From Bacillota bacterium (lineage in GTDB: Bacteria > Bacillota > Clostridia > DSM-8532), in the NCBI GenBank assembly GCA_023459915.1, contig JAEWSN010000126.1, forward strand, positions 1 to 7,049: 7,049 nt of DNA. Reading direction: 5' to 3'. The translations under genes were made by a program, and so were the position numbers. A model generated the notes under the pieces. That model was not told the origin of the DNA. It ran no database searches and worked only from the letters and a program-made list of their open reading frames with translations. This document shows, piece by piece, positions 1 through 6,544 of this stretch (position 1 is its first letter; each line of letters starts with the position of its first letter).

Positions 1-2233
1 GGTCCAGCTTGAGCTGATCGAGCGGAAGCCGGCGCAGATAGGTCAAGGAGGAATATCCCGTGCCGAAATCGTCGAGGCAGACAGGAATGCCCTGCGCGCG
101 CAGGGTGTGCAGGATGTCAACCGCCGCGTCCAGATTGTCGATCAATGCGCTTTCCGTCAGCTCCAACATGATGCTGCCCTTGGAAACGGCATGCCGTTTC
201 AGACAGGCCGTCACCTTGTCCACAAAATCTCCCTGCTGCAGCTGCACCGCCGACACATTCACGGAAAGGGTGCGCCCTTTGATGCCGGCCGCCCGCAGCC
301 TGTTGGCAAACCGGCAGGCCTCTTCCAGAACGGCATCTCCCAGCTTCGTGATGAGCCCGCCCTCCTCGGCGGCCGGAATGAACGAATCGGGATACAGCAG
401 TCCCCTCACCGGATGCTGCCACCGGGCCAGCGCCTCATATCCGACCGTTTTGCCGGAAGCGGCATCCACCTGCGGCTGGTAATGCAACACCAGTTCATCC
501 CGCTCGAGCCCGGAGCGCAAATCCTGCAGGATCTCCAGCCTGTCGCGCAGCGCCTGCTGCATGTCGTGCGAAAAAAAGACAAACCGATCCTTGCCCTGCG
601 CCTTGGCCTTGTACATCGCCGCGTCCACATTGCGCAGCAGCTCATGGTAATCCTTCCCGTGGCGTGGGTAGTAGGCGATGCCGCAGCTGGCGGAGAGATA
701 GAACACCCGATCGCCCATGACACAGGGTTGCGCGATGATTTCCTGCAGGCGCTCGAGCAGGGAATGGATTCTGTCGACGGTCTGCTCGTGTCGGATGGCC
801 AGCACGAACTCGTCGCCCCCCACGCGCGAAATCAGGGTGTCCGGCTGTTGAAGCGCCCGCAGCCGCTGTCCGACGAGCAGAAGGATCTCATCGCCCAAAT
901 CGTGACCATAGGCATCGTTGATGTTTTTGAAATTGTCCAGATCCAGGTACAGGAATGCGCCATGAACGGCGTCCGCCTCCCCGGAGACTGCCTCGGGCAG
1001 GTTCCGGGACACCCATTCCCGCAACCCGGCCCGATTGTACAATCCCGTCAGCGGATCCCGGCGCGACAGTTCCCGGTACTGCTCCTCGCTCTCCTGCAGC
1101 GCGCGTTCAATCCGCCTGCGCTTGAGGTTGTCGATGGCGATGACCAGCAGCAGCACGGTCAGGAATCCCATCACCGCACCCACGGTGAGGATGAGGCCGG
1201 CATACTCCTCCAACACCGATTTTTCGGCATTGACCAGGATGGCGTCTTCCGGAACAAGTGAACGCGGAATTTCGAAGCTGCGCAACACATTCTCATCCAG
1301 CATCACGCGGTTGGGGCTTTCCATCAGAGGGGGGATGTTTTCAGGATCCTTGCCGTCAAGGATTTGGATGGCCATTTCCGCGGCAATGCGCCCCTGATCC
1401 ACGTAGGAGACCATCTTCCCGCCAAGAAGACCTTGCCCGACACCCCCGACGGACGCGCGATACACCGGAACCCTGGCGCTGCGGGCCAGCAGCGCCACAC
1501 TCTGGTCAATGGTCTGCATCCGGCCGGTGCTGTCCTCGAACATGGTCAGGTACAGCAGGGACGTTCCCCGCCCGTATGTCGCGATTGTTGATTCCAGCAT
1601 CTCATAGGGTTGGTGGGACGCGTTGAGGACCTCGAACGTGATGTCCGGGAACAGGGGTGCCAGCGCCTCGAACTGCAGCCTGTCGCCTTGTCCGGTCAGG
1701 GTGTCGTCCACGATGCCGACCATGCGGGTGAGATCCGGCTCAAGTGTTTTGGCCAGCCGGACATTGTCCGCGAGGGACGCCTGCTCCACCACCCCTGTCA
1801 TCAGGGGATCCTGTGCCGCCCGACGTGCCTGATCAAAATCGTTGATGCAGAAAAAAACAACGGGAATGCCCGAAAATAGGGCTTCCCGTTCCTCCAGGAC
1901 AAACTGGAGCGCGTTGTCGTCTCCAACCAGGACAACATCATATTGTGGCAGCTCCGCCAGCTTGTGTGCCAGATGCTCCCGGAACGCCCCGCGCTGATGG
2001 GGGGTGTCCAACCGCTTGGTATCCATGTACTCAATGTCAAAACGCCAGCTTCGTTCCGCAAGGGCCTGCGTGATGCCGGCGGTCTGATCCGGCAGGGTGT
2101 CGAACCCAGCGTGATAGGAGCTCAGGAACAGGATGTTCGGGGATTTGGCGCTGCCGGCGTCGGCAAAGACGTCTCCCGAAACAGTTCCGAGAAGCAGCAA
2201 TAGCAACAGGAAGGCACTTTTCAGACGATACAT
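1..2233 (-). CDS. ABC-substrate-binding-like sensor with GGDEF and EAL domains (bifunctional c-di-GMP enzyme), 3' end outside window
   Basis: 744 complete codons are visible and the frame runs off the left edge. Seen: a signal peptide (residues 1-24, Leu run 9-15, likely cleavage after VFA); an extracytoplasmic domain (about 30-325) opening with NILFLSSYHAGFDTLPDQ, typical of the ABC_sub_bind family (PF04392); one membrane helix (about 344-368) followed by KRRR; a short linker helix; GGDEF (about 390-553) with DLDNFKNIND and an intact RVGGDEF (GGDEF at 472-476); and EAL (from about 565) with EALAR (600-604), N659, ELTES (691-695), DDFGTGYSSL (721-730) and K742, 21 residues after D721 as in active phosphodiesterases. 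The later EAL residues (Glu loop, QG) lie outside the window. No RxxD product-inhibition site precedes GGDEF; the segment there is QQPDTLISR. Inference: an external small ligand controls c-di-GMP synthesis and/or breakdown at the membrane. The ATG at 2233 is chosen because it gives the signal peptide and follows GGGGGGAA 8 bases upstream, a weak ribosome site. Net activity cannot be told from sequence. Confidence 0.93.
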   Translation of the reverse strand, partial: MYRLKSAFLLLLLLLGTVSGDVFADAGSAKSPNILFLSSYHAGFDTLPDQTAGITQALAERSWRFDIEYMDTKRLDTPHQRGAFREHLAHKLAELPQYDVVLVGDDNALQFVLEEREALFSGIPVVFFCINDFDQARRAAQDPLMTGVVEQASLADNVRLAKTLEPDLTRMVGIVDDTLTGQGDRLQFEALAPLFPDITFEVLNASHQPYEMLESTIATYGRGTSLLYLTMFEDSTGRMQTIDQSVALLARSARVPVYRASVGGVGQGLLGGKMVSYVDQGRIAAEMAIQILDGKDPENIPPLMESPNRVMLDENVLRSFEIPRSLVPEDAILVNAEKSVLEEYAGLILTVGAVMGFLTVLLLVIAIDNLKRRRIERALQESEEQYRELSRRDPLTGLYNRAGLREWVSRNLPEAVSGEADAVHGAFLYLDLDNFKNINDAYGHDLGDEILLLVGQRLRALQQPDTLISRVGGDEFVLAIRHEQTVDRIHSLLERLQEIIAQPCVMGDRVFYLSASCGIAYYPRHGKDYHELLRNVDAAMYKAKAQGKDRFVFFSHDMQQALRDRLEILQDLRSGLERDELVLHYQPQVDAASGKTVGYEALARWQHPVRGLLYPDSFIPAAEEGGLITKLGDAVLEEACRFANRLRAAGIKGRTLSVNVSAVQLQQGDFVDKVTACLKRHAVSKGSIMLELTESALIDNLDAAVDILHTLRAQGIPVCLDDFGTGYSSLTYLRRLPLDQLKLD

Positions 2234-2302
2234 GCCGTGTGTTCCCCCCGTGTTCAACCGTCAGGCAGCCGCGTCATCCGCTGGTGGGCAACCCTCGGGC
2301 GC

Positions 2303-2776
2303 TCACAGATTCTTGCCGCCCAGAAAACCGCCGCTCTTTTGCGCGGCCAGCTTCTTTTTCAGTTCGTCACGGGAAATCGGCGTGATGGCGATGCCGTCGA
2401 CCAGCTCGTCCGGGTTGTCATCCTCCGCCCATCCGCGCTGCCGGCGGTGATTGCCTTCCAAGCCGTCGAGCAGGTCCCGGTCGACCGGCGGGCCGCCTTC
2501 CCGCTTTCCCGCACCGGGAACGCGGGTGGAGGCGTGAGGAGCCGTTCCCTGGACGGGCCGCGTCACGTTGCCGGGCACATTGTCCGCAAAGGCTCGGGGC
2601 GCATCCGGCCGGTGTGCCGCGCCATGCGCGGGGGGCGTGCCGGAACCGGTGGGCTTTGCTCCCGCCGGATTGGGTCCGCCCGACACCGTGGTGTCCCGGA
2701 TGCTTTCATATCTTGACGGGAACGCCTTGCGTTCCGGGATGCCCTTGTCATAAGGACTGAAGGTTTTTCTGGCCAT
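2303..2776 (-). CDS. Small Pro/Gly-rich protein of unknown function (157 aa)
   Basis: I do not recognise a family. The protein is soluble by appearance, with no signal peptide, membrane helix or cysteine. It has three parts: a basic N-terminal segment (1-30, starting MARKTFSPYDKGIPERKAF); a long low-complexity middle rich in Pro, Gly, Ala, Arg and His (about 31-105), probably disordered; and a more ordered-looking C-terminal segment (about 108-157) with an acidic WAEDDNPDELVDG stretch, then a likely basic helix (SRDELKKKLAAQK) and a Gly-rich tail. It is taken as a real gene because GGAGGT lies 5 bases before the ATG and an extended -10 promoter lies a little further upstream. It precedes the GGDEF-EAL gene by 69 bases with no visible terminator, so the two may be co-transcribed. 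A role linked to the sensor is only a guess from position. Composition alone could mislead in GC-rich DNA, so some doubt remains. Confidence 0.72.
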   Translation of the reverse strand: MARKTFSPYDKGIPERKAFPSRYESIRDTTVSGGPNPAGAKPTGSGTPPAHGAAHRPDAPRAFADNVPGNVTRPVQGTAPHASTRVPGAGKREGGPPVDRDLLDGLEGNHRRQRGWAEDDNPDELVDGIAITPISRDELKKKLAAQKSGGFLGGKNL

Positions 2777-2781
2777 ACGCC

Positions 2782-2787
2782 ACCTCC
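2782..2787 (-). promoter_or_regulatory. Ribosome binding site of the 157-aa protein
   Basis: GGAGGT on the minus strand, 5 bases before the ATG at 2776. A strong match to the anti-Shine-Dalgarno sequence, and the main support for this start. Confidence 0.7.
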
Positions 2788-2811
2788 CGTGGGCTCAAGG
2801 TTTCTGCGTCG

Positions 2812-2820
2812 ATCATACCA
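2812..2820 (-). promoter_or_regulatory. Extended -10 promoter for the 157-aa gene and probably the GGDEF-EAL gene
   Basis: The minus strand reads TGGTATGAT: a TATGAT hexamer (one mismatch to TATAAT) with the TGn extension directly before it, inside a short AT-rich island (GAAATTATGG) in otherwise GC-rich DNA. At 16-18 bases upstream there is no good -35 (TGTGCC at 17), as is usual for extended -10 promoters. Transcription would start near 2805, giving a leader of about 29 bases with GGAGGT before the ATG at 2776. Confidence 0.6.
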
Positions 2821-2863
2821 TAATTTCACCGTCCGGCACACCCTTTGCGCCCTTGCGGATGCC

Positions 2864-2880
2864 CGGCCATGTCATGGCCG
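2864..2880. repeat. Compact palindrome at the edge of the 22-bp array
   Basis: CGGCCATG-T-CATGGCCG is a perfect inverted repeat with 8-base arms around one central base. Its right arm is the first half of repeat unit 1. The spacer is too short for a full RNA hairpin, so a DNA-binding site or a remnant of an inverted repeat copy is more likely. Confidence 0.7.
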
Positions 2881-2959
2881 CGCGCCGGTCGGGTCATGGC
2901 CGCGTGCCGGTCGGATCATGGCCGCGTGCCGGTCGGCTCATGGCCACGCGCCGGTCATT
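2872..2959. repeat. 22-bp tandem repeat, four copies, containing the permease stop codon
   Basis: Four head-to-tail 22-base units at 2872-2893, 2894-2915, 2916-2937 and 2938-2959. On the plus strand each begins TCATGGCC, followed by R-C-G-Y-G-CCGGTC and three variable bases. Units differ at only a few places (C/T at the CGYG position, A for G in unit 4, variable last bases). Unit 4 runs into the permease gene and contains its stop codon (2955-2957) at a place where the other units read CGA instead of TGA. The 22-base period is not a multiple of three, so this is not a protein repeat. The core can pair with itself (GGCC, CCGG), but no T run follows, so it is not a classical intrinsic terminator. 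Confidence 0.93.
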
Positions 2960-4169
2960 CATACCGCAGCGACTCGATGGGATCCATGTCCGCCGCCTTC
3001 TTGGCCGGATAAACGCCGAAGATGAGCCCCAGCAGCACGGAGCCGAGGAAGGCCATGACCATGACGCCCACATTCACCACAGGCGGAATCTTCACCAGCG
3101 CCGCGATGACGGCCCCGGCCACCAGTCCCAGCAGAATGCCGATGAGGCCGGAGATGCCTGTCATGATGACGGACTCGGTGATGAACTGCAGCAGGATGTC
3201 CCGGCCGCGCGCCCCCAGGGCTTTTCGGATGCCGATTTCCCGGATGCGTTCGGTCACGGAGACCAGCAGGATGTTCACAATGCCGATGCCGCCCACCAGC
3301 AGCGTGATGACGGCGATGACCAGCAGCACGGAGGAGATGACCCCGGTGACGCTGGAAAAGATCTTCTGCTGATCCGCAGATGTGCTCGCTGAAAACAGGC
3401 CGGATTGGCCCTTCTTGATTTCCAGTGCCTTGATGATGCGATCGGAAACGGGCTTGAGCAGCTCGTCCCCCTCCACGGACACGCTGATGCTTTCCAGGCG
3501 TTCCGTGTTGCCGCTGCCCATCATCTGAACGGTGGTGATGGGCATGTAAACAATGGTGGGAAAATCCTCGTTGTCCATCATGCCGGAGAGCAGATCGTCG
3601 GAGGCGGCCACCACGCCGATGATCCGGAGATTCTGTCGCGTGTCGTTCCAGCTGCGAAAGGAAACCTCCTTGCCCAGCGGATCCTCGTTGCGGAAATAGC
3701 GCTTCACGAACGGCTCGTCCACCACAATCACATTGGCGCGCGCGGTGACATCCATGTCGTTGACAAACCGGCCGGCCGCCATTTCCGTGGGGGAAAGGCT
3801 TTTGTACTGCGAGGAAACGCCCAGCACTATCGCGTCACGGGTTTTGGAGCCGATGCGCACACTGCCGCTGGACTGCAGGGAGGTCATGATGTTCTTGATC
3901 TCCGGGGCGACCCTGCGGATGGTGTCCATGTCGTCGAGCACCAGCTGCTTGCTTTCGGGCACATCCTTGACCTTGTACCCGATGCTGATGAGGTTGGCGC
4001 CCACCTTTTCGAACTCCGCGTCGATATAGCCCTGGGTGGCGTTGCCGATGGCGACAATGGTGATCACGGAAAACACGCCCATCACAATGCCGAGCATGGT
4101 CAGAAAGGAGCGCAGTTTGTTGGATTTCAGGCTGTCCAGTGCCTGCCTGAGGCTTTCGGCAAATCCCAT
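2955..4169 (-). CDS. MacB/YknZ-type ABC transporter permease (MacB_PCD plus FtsX domain)
   Basis: 404 aa, complete, normal length for the permease-only form of the family; the ATP-binding domain fused to it in Gram-negative MacB is absent. Seen: an N-terminal amphipathic segment (SLRQALDSLKSNKLRSFLTM), the first membrane helix (about 21-42, LGIVMGVFSVITIVAIG), a large extracytoplasmic domain (about 45-275), then three helices (about 278-302, 331-358, 366-388). The coupling motif VTERIREIGIRKALGAR (305-321) follows helix 2, as in FtsX-family mechanotransmission permeases. The C-terminal YPAKKAADMDPIESLRYE is also family-typical. With the adaptor upstream it should form an exporter acting on substrates at the outer face of the membrane, driven by an ATPase that is not encoded beside it. 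The start is the ATG at 4169, preceded by GGAG at a rather long spacing of 10 bases. The stop lies inside a tandem repeat. Confidence 0.95.
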   Translation of the reverse strand: MGFAESLRQALDSLKSNKLRSFLTMLGIVMGVFSVITIVAIGNATQGYIDAEFEKVGANLISIGYKVKDVPESKQLVLDDMDTIRRVAPEIKNIMTSLQSSGSVRIGSKTRDAIVLGVSSQYKSLSPTEMAAGRFVNDMDVTARANVIVVDEPFVKRYFRNEDPLGKEVSFRSWNDTRQNLRIIGVVAASDDLLSGMMDNEDFPTIVYMPITTVQMMGSGNTERLESISVSVEGDELLKPVSDRIIKALEIKKGQSGLFSASTSADQQKIFSSVTGVISSVLLVIAVITLLVGGIGIVNILLVSVTERIREIGIRKALGARGRDILLQFITESVIMTGISGLIGILLGLVAGAVIAALVKIPPVVNVGVMVMAFLGSVLLGLIFGVYPAKKAADMDPIESLRYE

Positions 4170-4173
4170 GTCT

Positions 4174-4260
4174 TCACATCTCCACTTGCTGGTTCACATC
4201 GCGTCGCTCCCGCGACAGGTTGAATCCCGCACACACGACGGCATCCGGACGGCTCACATC
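4174..4260 (-). other. Short open frame in the gap where the ATPase gene is expected; possible 3' remnant
   Basis: Between the adaptor stop (4299) and the permease start (4169) there are only 129 bases and no ATPase gene. One frame is open from just after a TGA (4261-4263), ends GAGATGTGA with its stop at 4174-4176, and leaves 4 bases before the permease ATG. Read from the GTG at 4257 it gives 27 residues ending GFNLSRERRDVNQQVEM. About three quarters of its third positions are G or C, against about half in the other frame without stops, so it looks more like coding DNA. It has no Walker, signature or H-loop motif. It may be the tail of a deleted yknY-like ATPase gene, or chance. Confidence 0.25.
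4174..4260 (-). repeat. Three direct copies of GATGTGA upstream of the permease
   Basis: On the minus strand GATGTGA begins at 4260, 4200 and 4180 (GATGTGAGCC, GATGTGAACC, GATGTGAAGA), with spacings of 60 and 20 bases. The copies are short, direct and on one face of the helix if the turn is about 10 bases. They could be operator half-sites, deletion-prone short repeats, or chance. The last copy holds the stop codon of the short open frame. Confidence 0.4.
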
Positions 4261-4298
4261 TCAGGCACAACCCCGAAACGCCTCCGGAGCCAAACGGG

Positions 4299-5672
4299 TC
4301 ATTCCACAGGGACAACCCCGCCGCGCATCACGGTCTCGCCGGCTTCCGTTCCCTTGGCGCGGATGCCGTCCCGGAACGTGGGCTGCGGGTCGAGCACCAC
4401 CAGTTCCCCGGCGGCCAGCCCCTCGGTCACCTCCACCACGCTGTCGGAGAAGATGCCGATTTTGATGAACCGCTGTTCCATGGTGAGGTCCGGCTCCTTG
4501 AGCACAAAGACGTATTTGTCGCCATCCTTGTTTTCCGCGATGGCTTCGAGCGGCAGCACCGGCACCGCCTCACGCCTTTCCGTGAAGATGACGCAGGTGG
4601 CGCCCAGTCCCGGCCGCAGCACGGGCACGGTGTTCCCGATGTCCACCATCACCTCCACCACGTTGTCCATGGCCGATCCGCTCTGCGTCTTGAACGCGTT
4701 GGCACCGATGCGGGAGACAACCCCGGTGACGCCCTCCTCCCGGTCGAACGCGTCGCCGTACAGCGACACCCCCTGCCCGGTTTGTACCTTGCGGATGTCG
4801 TACTCCTTGACCAGGGCGCGGACCTTCAGCGCGCTCACATCGGACACGGTGTACAGCGCCTGTGCGGGACTTCCCACATACATGCCCCGCCGGAGCGTGG
4901 ACGCGCTGAGAATCCCGGTGTGCGGCGCGTACATGGCGGCCTCCGCCTCTGCCAGCGCGTTCTCCGCCTTCTCAAGGGAGGTCTGGGTGGCCTCGATGGC
5001 CAACTCCTGAATCCGGATGTCGATGTCCGTGCTGTCCTGGCTGCTGGCATTGCTCTTGCGGGTTTCGGACAGGCTCGCCCTGGCAGACGCCAGGTTGGCC
5101 GACGCGTTGGCCCTGGCCGCGCGCGCGTCGTCCACCGCGCGTTCCGCCTGTTCAAGCTCGCTCTGGGAAATGGTGCCCGTGGCGAACAGCGCCCGCTGTG
5201 TCTCCAGCCGCTTCTGCGCCTCCGCCAGCGCGGCCTCCGCCGTCGCGAGGTTGTTGCGGGCAACCGTTTCAGACGCCTCAAGGGAGGCGGTGCCGCGGGG
5301 ATCCTGCATCAGGCGGAGTTTTTCGAGTGTGAGCTCCTGCGTCTGCAGGCTGTTGCGCAGCCGCTGTACCTCGGCCTGCAAATCCGACAGGTCGAACGCC
5401 GCAATCTGTTGTCCCTTCTCCACCTCGGCGCCGGCTTCCACCAGCACATCGAGCACGGGAACGGACACATCGAGGTACACCTCGTACTTCTCGTGTTCCT
5501 CCACCATGCCATTGGCCAGGATGGAGGAGGAAACCGTCCCCTGGACCACCCGTCCATATTTGGCGTCCACCTGTTTTCCGCCCACGCCGCCGCCGGCATT
5601 GCGGACGGCCGCAAATATCAGGAGCCCCGCCACCGCGACGATGCCCAACCCAATCCAAACTTTCTTGCTCAT
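4299..5672 (-). CDS. MacA/YknX-type efflux adaptor (HlyD / RND-adaptor family)
   Basis: 457 aa from the ATG at 5672. Seen: an N-terminal membrane anchor (about 5-23, VWIGLGIVAVAGLLIFAAV); a beta-barrel and first lipoyl half (about 40-100, with SVPVLDVLVEAGAEVEKGQQIAAFD); a long Ala/Glu/Arg/Leu-rich alpha-hairpin coiled coil (about 95-246); the second lipoyl half (about 248-275, APHTGILSASTLRRGMYVGS); and a beta-barrel plus membrane-proximal domain (about 280-440). This is the standard order for adaptors of MacB-type ABC exporters, anchored in the membrane and reaching outward. Its hairpin is long for an organism without an outer-membrane TolC partner, though Bacillus YknX is similar. A TTG-initiated extension to 5750 is possible but lacks a ribosome site. 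The ATG is preferred because GGGAGAGGA ends 4 bases before it and the anchor then falls at the very N-terminus. It lies 116 bases after the Yip1 gene and 129 bases before the permease. Confidence 0.95.
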   Translation of the reverse strand: MSKKVWIGLGIVAVAGLLIFAAVRNAGGGVGGKQVDAKYGRVVQGTVSSSILANGMVEEHEKYEVYLDVSVPVLDVLVEAGAEVEKGQQIAAFDLSDLQAEVQRLRNSLQTQELTLEKLRLMQDPRGTASLEASETVARNNLATAEAALAEAQKRLETQRALFATGTISQSELEQAERAVDDARAARANASANLASARASLSETRKSNASSQDSTDIDIRIQELAIEATQTSLEKAENALAEAEAAMYAPHTGILSASTLRRGMYVGSPAQALYTVSDVSALKVRALVKEYDIRKVQTGQGVSLYGDAFDREEGVTGVVSRIGANAFKTQSGSAMDNVVEVMVDIGNTVPVLRPGLGATCVIFTERREAVPVLPLEAIAENKDGDKYVFVLKEPDLTMEQRFIKIGIFSDSVVEVTEGLAAGELVVLDPQPTFRDGIRAKGTEAGETVMRGGVVPVE

Positions 5673-5676
5673 CTTG

Positions 5677-5685
5677 TCCTCTCCC
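5677..5685 (-). promoter_or_regulatory. Ribosome binding site deciding the adaptor start
   Basis: GGGAGAGGA on the minus strand, ending 4 bases before the ATG at 5672. It favours this ATG over the upstream in-frame TTG at 5750, which has no such site. Confidence 0.65.
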
Positions 5686-5737
5686 GGTTCCTTGCCAGCG
5701 GTGCCGTCAACGCACGCGCAGTGGCTGGTGTCATTCG

Positions 5738-5769
5738 TGACTGTTGTCAATTATGATCCGAGTCAGTCA
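5738..5769 (-). promoter_or_regulatory. AT-rich inverted repeat between the Yip1 and adaptor genes, possible control site
   Basis: TGACTG (5764-5769 on the minus strand) and CAGTCA (5738-5743) are 6-base arms around a 20-base AT-rich centre that holds CATAAT and TTGACA. The CATAAT has no -35 at a suitable distance, and the TTGACA has no -10 17 bases downstream (CAGCCA there), so neither makes a full promoter. It could be an operator, a weak internal start or chance. No T run follows, so it is not a terminator. Confidence 0.2.
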
Positions 5770-5788
5770 TGGCCGGTGGCAATGTCTG

Positions 5789-6544
5789 TCACATGCCGGT
5801 GAACGAGGCGCCGACAACACCGGAAAGCCCGGTCAGCAGCAATCCCAGCGCAAACAGGACCCCCACGATGATATACGCTTTCTTCCGGGAGATCCCCGCA
5901 ATGACGGAGACGCCGATGCCGGTCACCACAACGGACCAGATGCTGAACACCTCAATGCCGGAAACCACCCCGGCCAAAAACCCGCCCGAGATGTCGGGGA
6001 AAACGGAAGCCAGCGAGGTGTAGCTCTGCTGGGTGAATCCGGCGCCGGTGAGCCTTGAAATCACCACCGTCAGCGCGACGGCGATCAGGCCGAAAATCAT
6101 GGTGTATCCCTTGAGGGAGAGCAGCTGCTTGTACCGGCATTCCCCACCGAACATGCGGACGAACCCAAACAGGATGAGGCTGCCGAGCAGCCAGCCGCCG
6201 ACGACCAGCACCGGGGAAAACGCGATGCCGGTATAGGCGGAGATTTGGGCCAGTTCGCGCAACTGATCCGCCGTCATGCTGGACGAGTTCGGGTTCAGGG
6301 ACAAGGCCTGCACCAGCGTGTCCAGATACGCCTGATAATTCCCCAGCACCGGCAGCAGCGACAGCACAATCATGATGAGGATGGGCAGCAGCACGTCCGG
6401 TTTCTGCCGAATGGCCGCCGCCGCCTCCGAAGGCGCGGTGACGATTTTCATGGCTTTGGCGAACGGGGACAGGGGCTTGCCGGATTGTCCGTTCACGGGG
6501 TCGTTCCCGGCGTTGTTCATGGAATCATACATGGTGTTGCTCAT
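5789..6544 (-). CDS. Yip1-family multi-pass membrane protein (YknW-like)
   Basis: 251 aa from the ATG at 6544. Seen: a polar Asn/Gly-rich N-terminus (1-25); an amphipathic segment typical of Yip1 proteins (SPFAKAMKIVTAPSEAAAAIRQKPDVLLPI, about 26-55, motif here given only as its span of key residues P27, P39 and P49); then five membrane helices (about 51-68, 105-128, 146-163, 188-216, 223-246). A loop at 75-104 is polar. The Yip1 domain (PF04893) assignment rests on this pattern and on position. In Bacillus the Yip1-family protein YknW is the first gene of yknWXYZ and helps assemble that exporter. Here it sits just upstream of the YknX- and YknZ-like genes, which supports the same role. A GTG-initiated longer form from 6637 is possible, but AGGAGG 8 bases before the ATG at 6544 argues for the shorter one. 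Confidence 0.88.
   Translation of the reverse strand: MSNTMYDSMNNAGNDPVNGQSGKPLSPFAKAMKIVTAPSEAAAAIRQKPDVLLPILIMIVLSLLPVLGNYQAYLDTLVQALSLNPNSSSMTADQLRELAQISAYTGIAFSPVLVVGGWLLGSLILFGFVRMFGGECRYKQLLSLKGYTMIFGLIAVALTVVISRLTGAGFTQQSYTSLASVFPDISGGFLAGVVSGIEVFSIWSVVVTGIGVSVIAGISRKKAYIIVGVLFALGLLLTGLSGVVGASFTGM

Noticed and set aside
107..1261. A 384-aa open frame on the plus strand.
   Set aside because: It lies opposite the GGDEF-EAL gene, has a composition typical of antisense frames in GC-rich genes, no family motif and no ribosome site.
2853..3392. A plus-strand frame of 179 aa with repeated GHGRVPVGSWPRAG-type units.
   Set aside because: Its repeats are just the 22-bp tandem array read in a shifting frame, and the rest is antisense to the permease gene.
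5745..5750. A perfect -35 hexamer TTGACA between the Yip1 and adaptor genes.
   Set aside because: No -10 element lies 16-18 bases downstream (the sequence there is CAGCCA), so it does not form a promoter.
4036..5756. Long plus-strand open frames rich in Ser, Thr and Arg opposite the adaptor gene, at 4036-5010 and 4782-5756.
   Set aside because: They are shadows of the adaptor gene; the minus-strand product has the full adaptor architecture.
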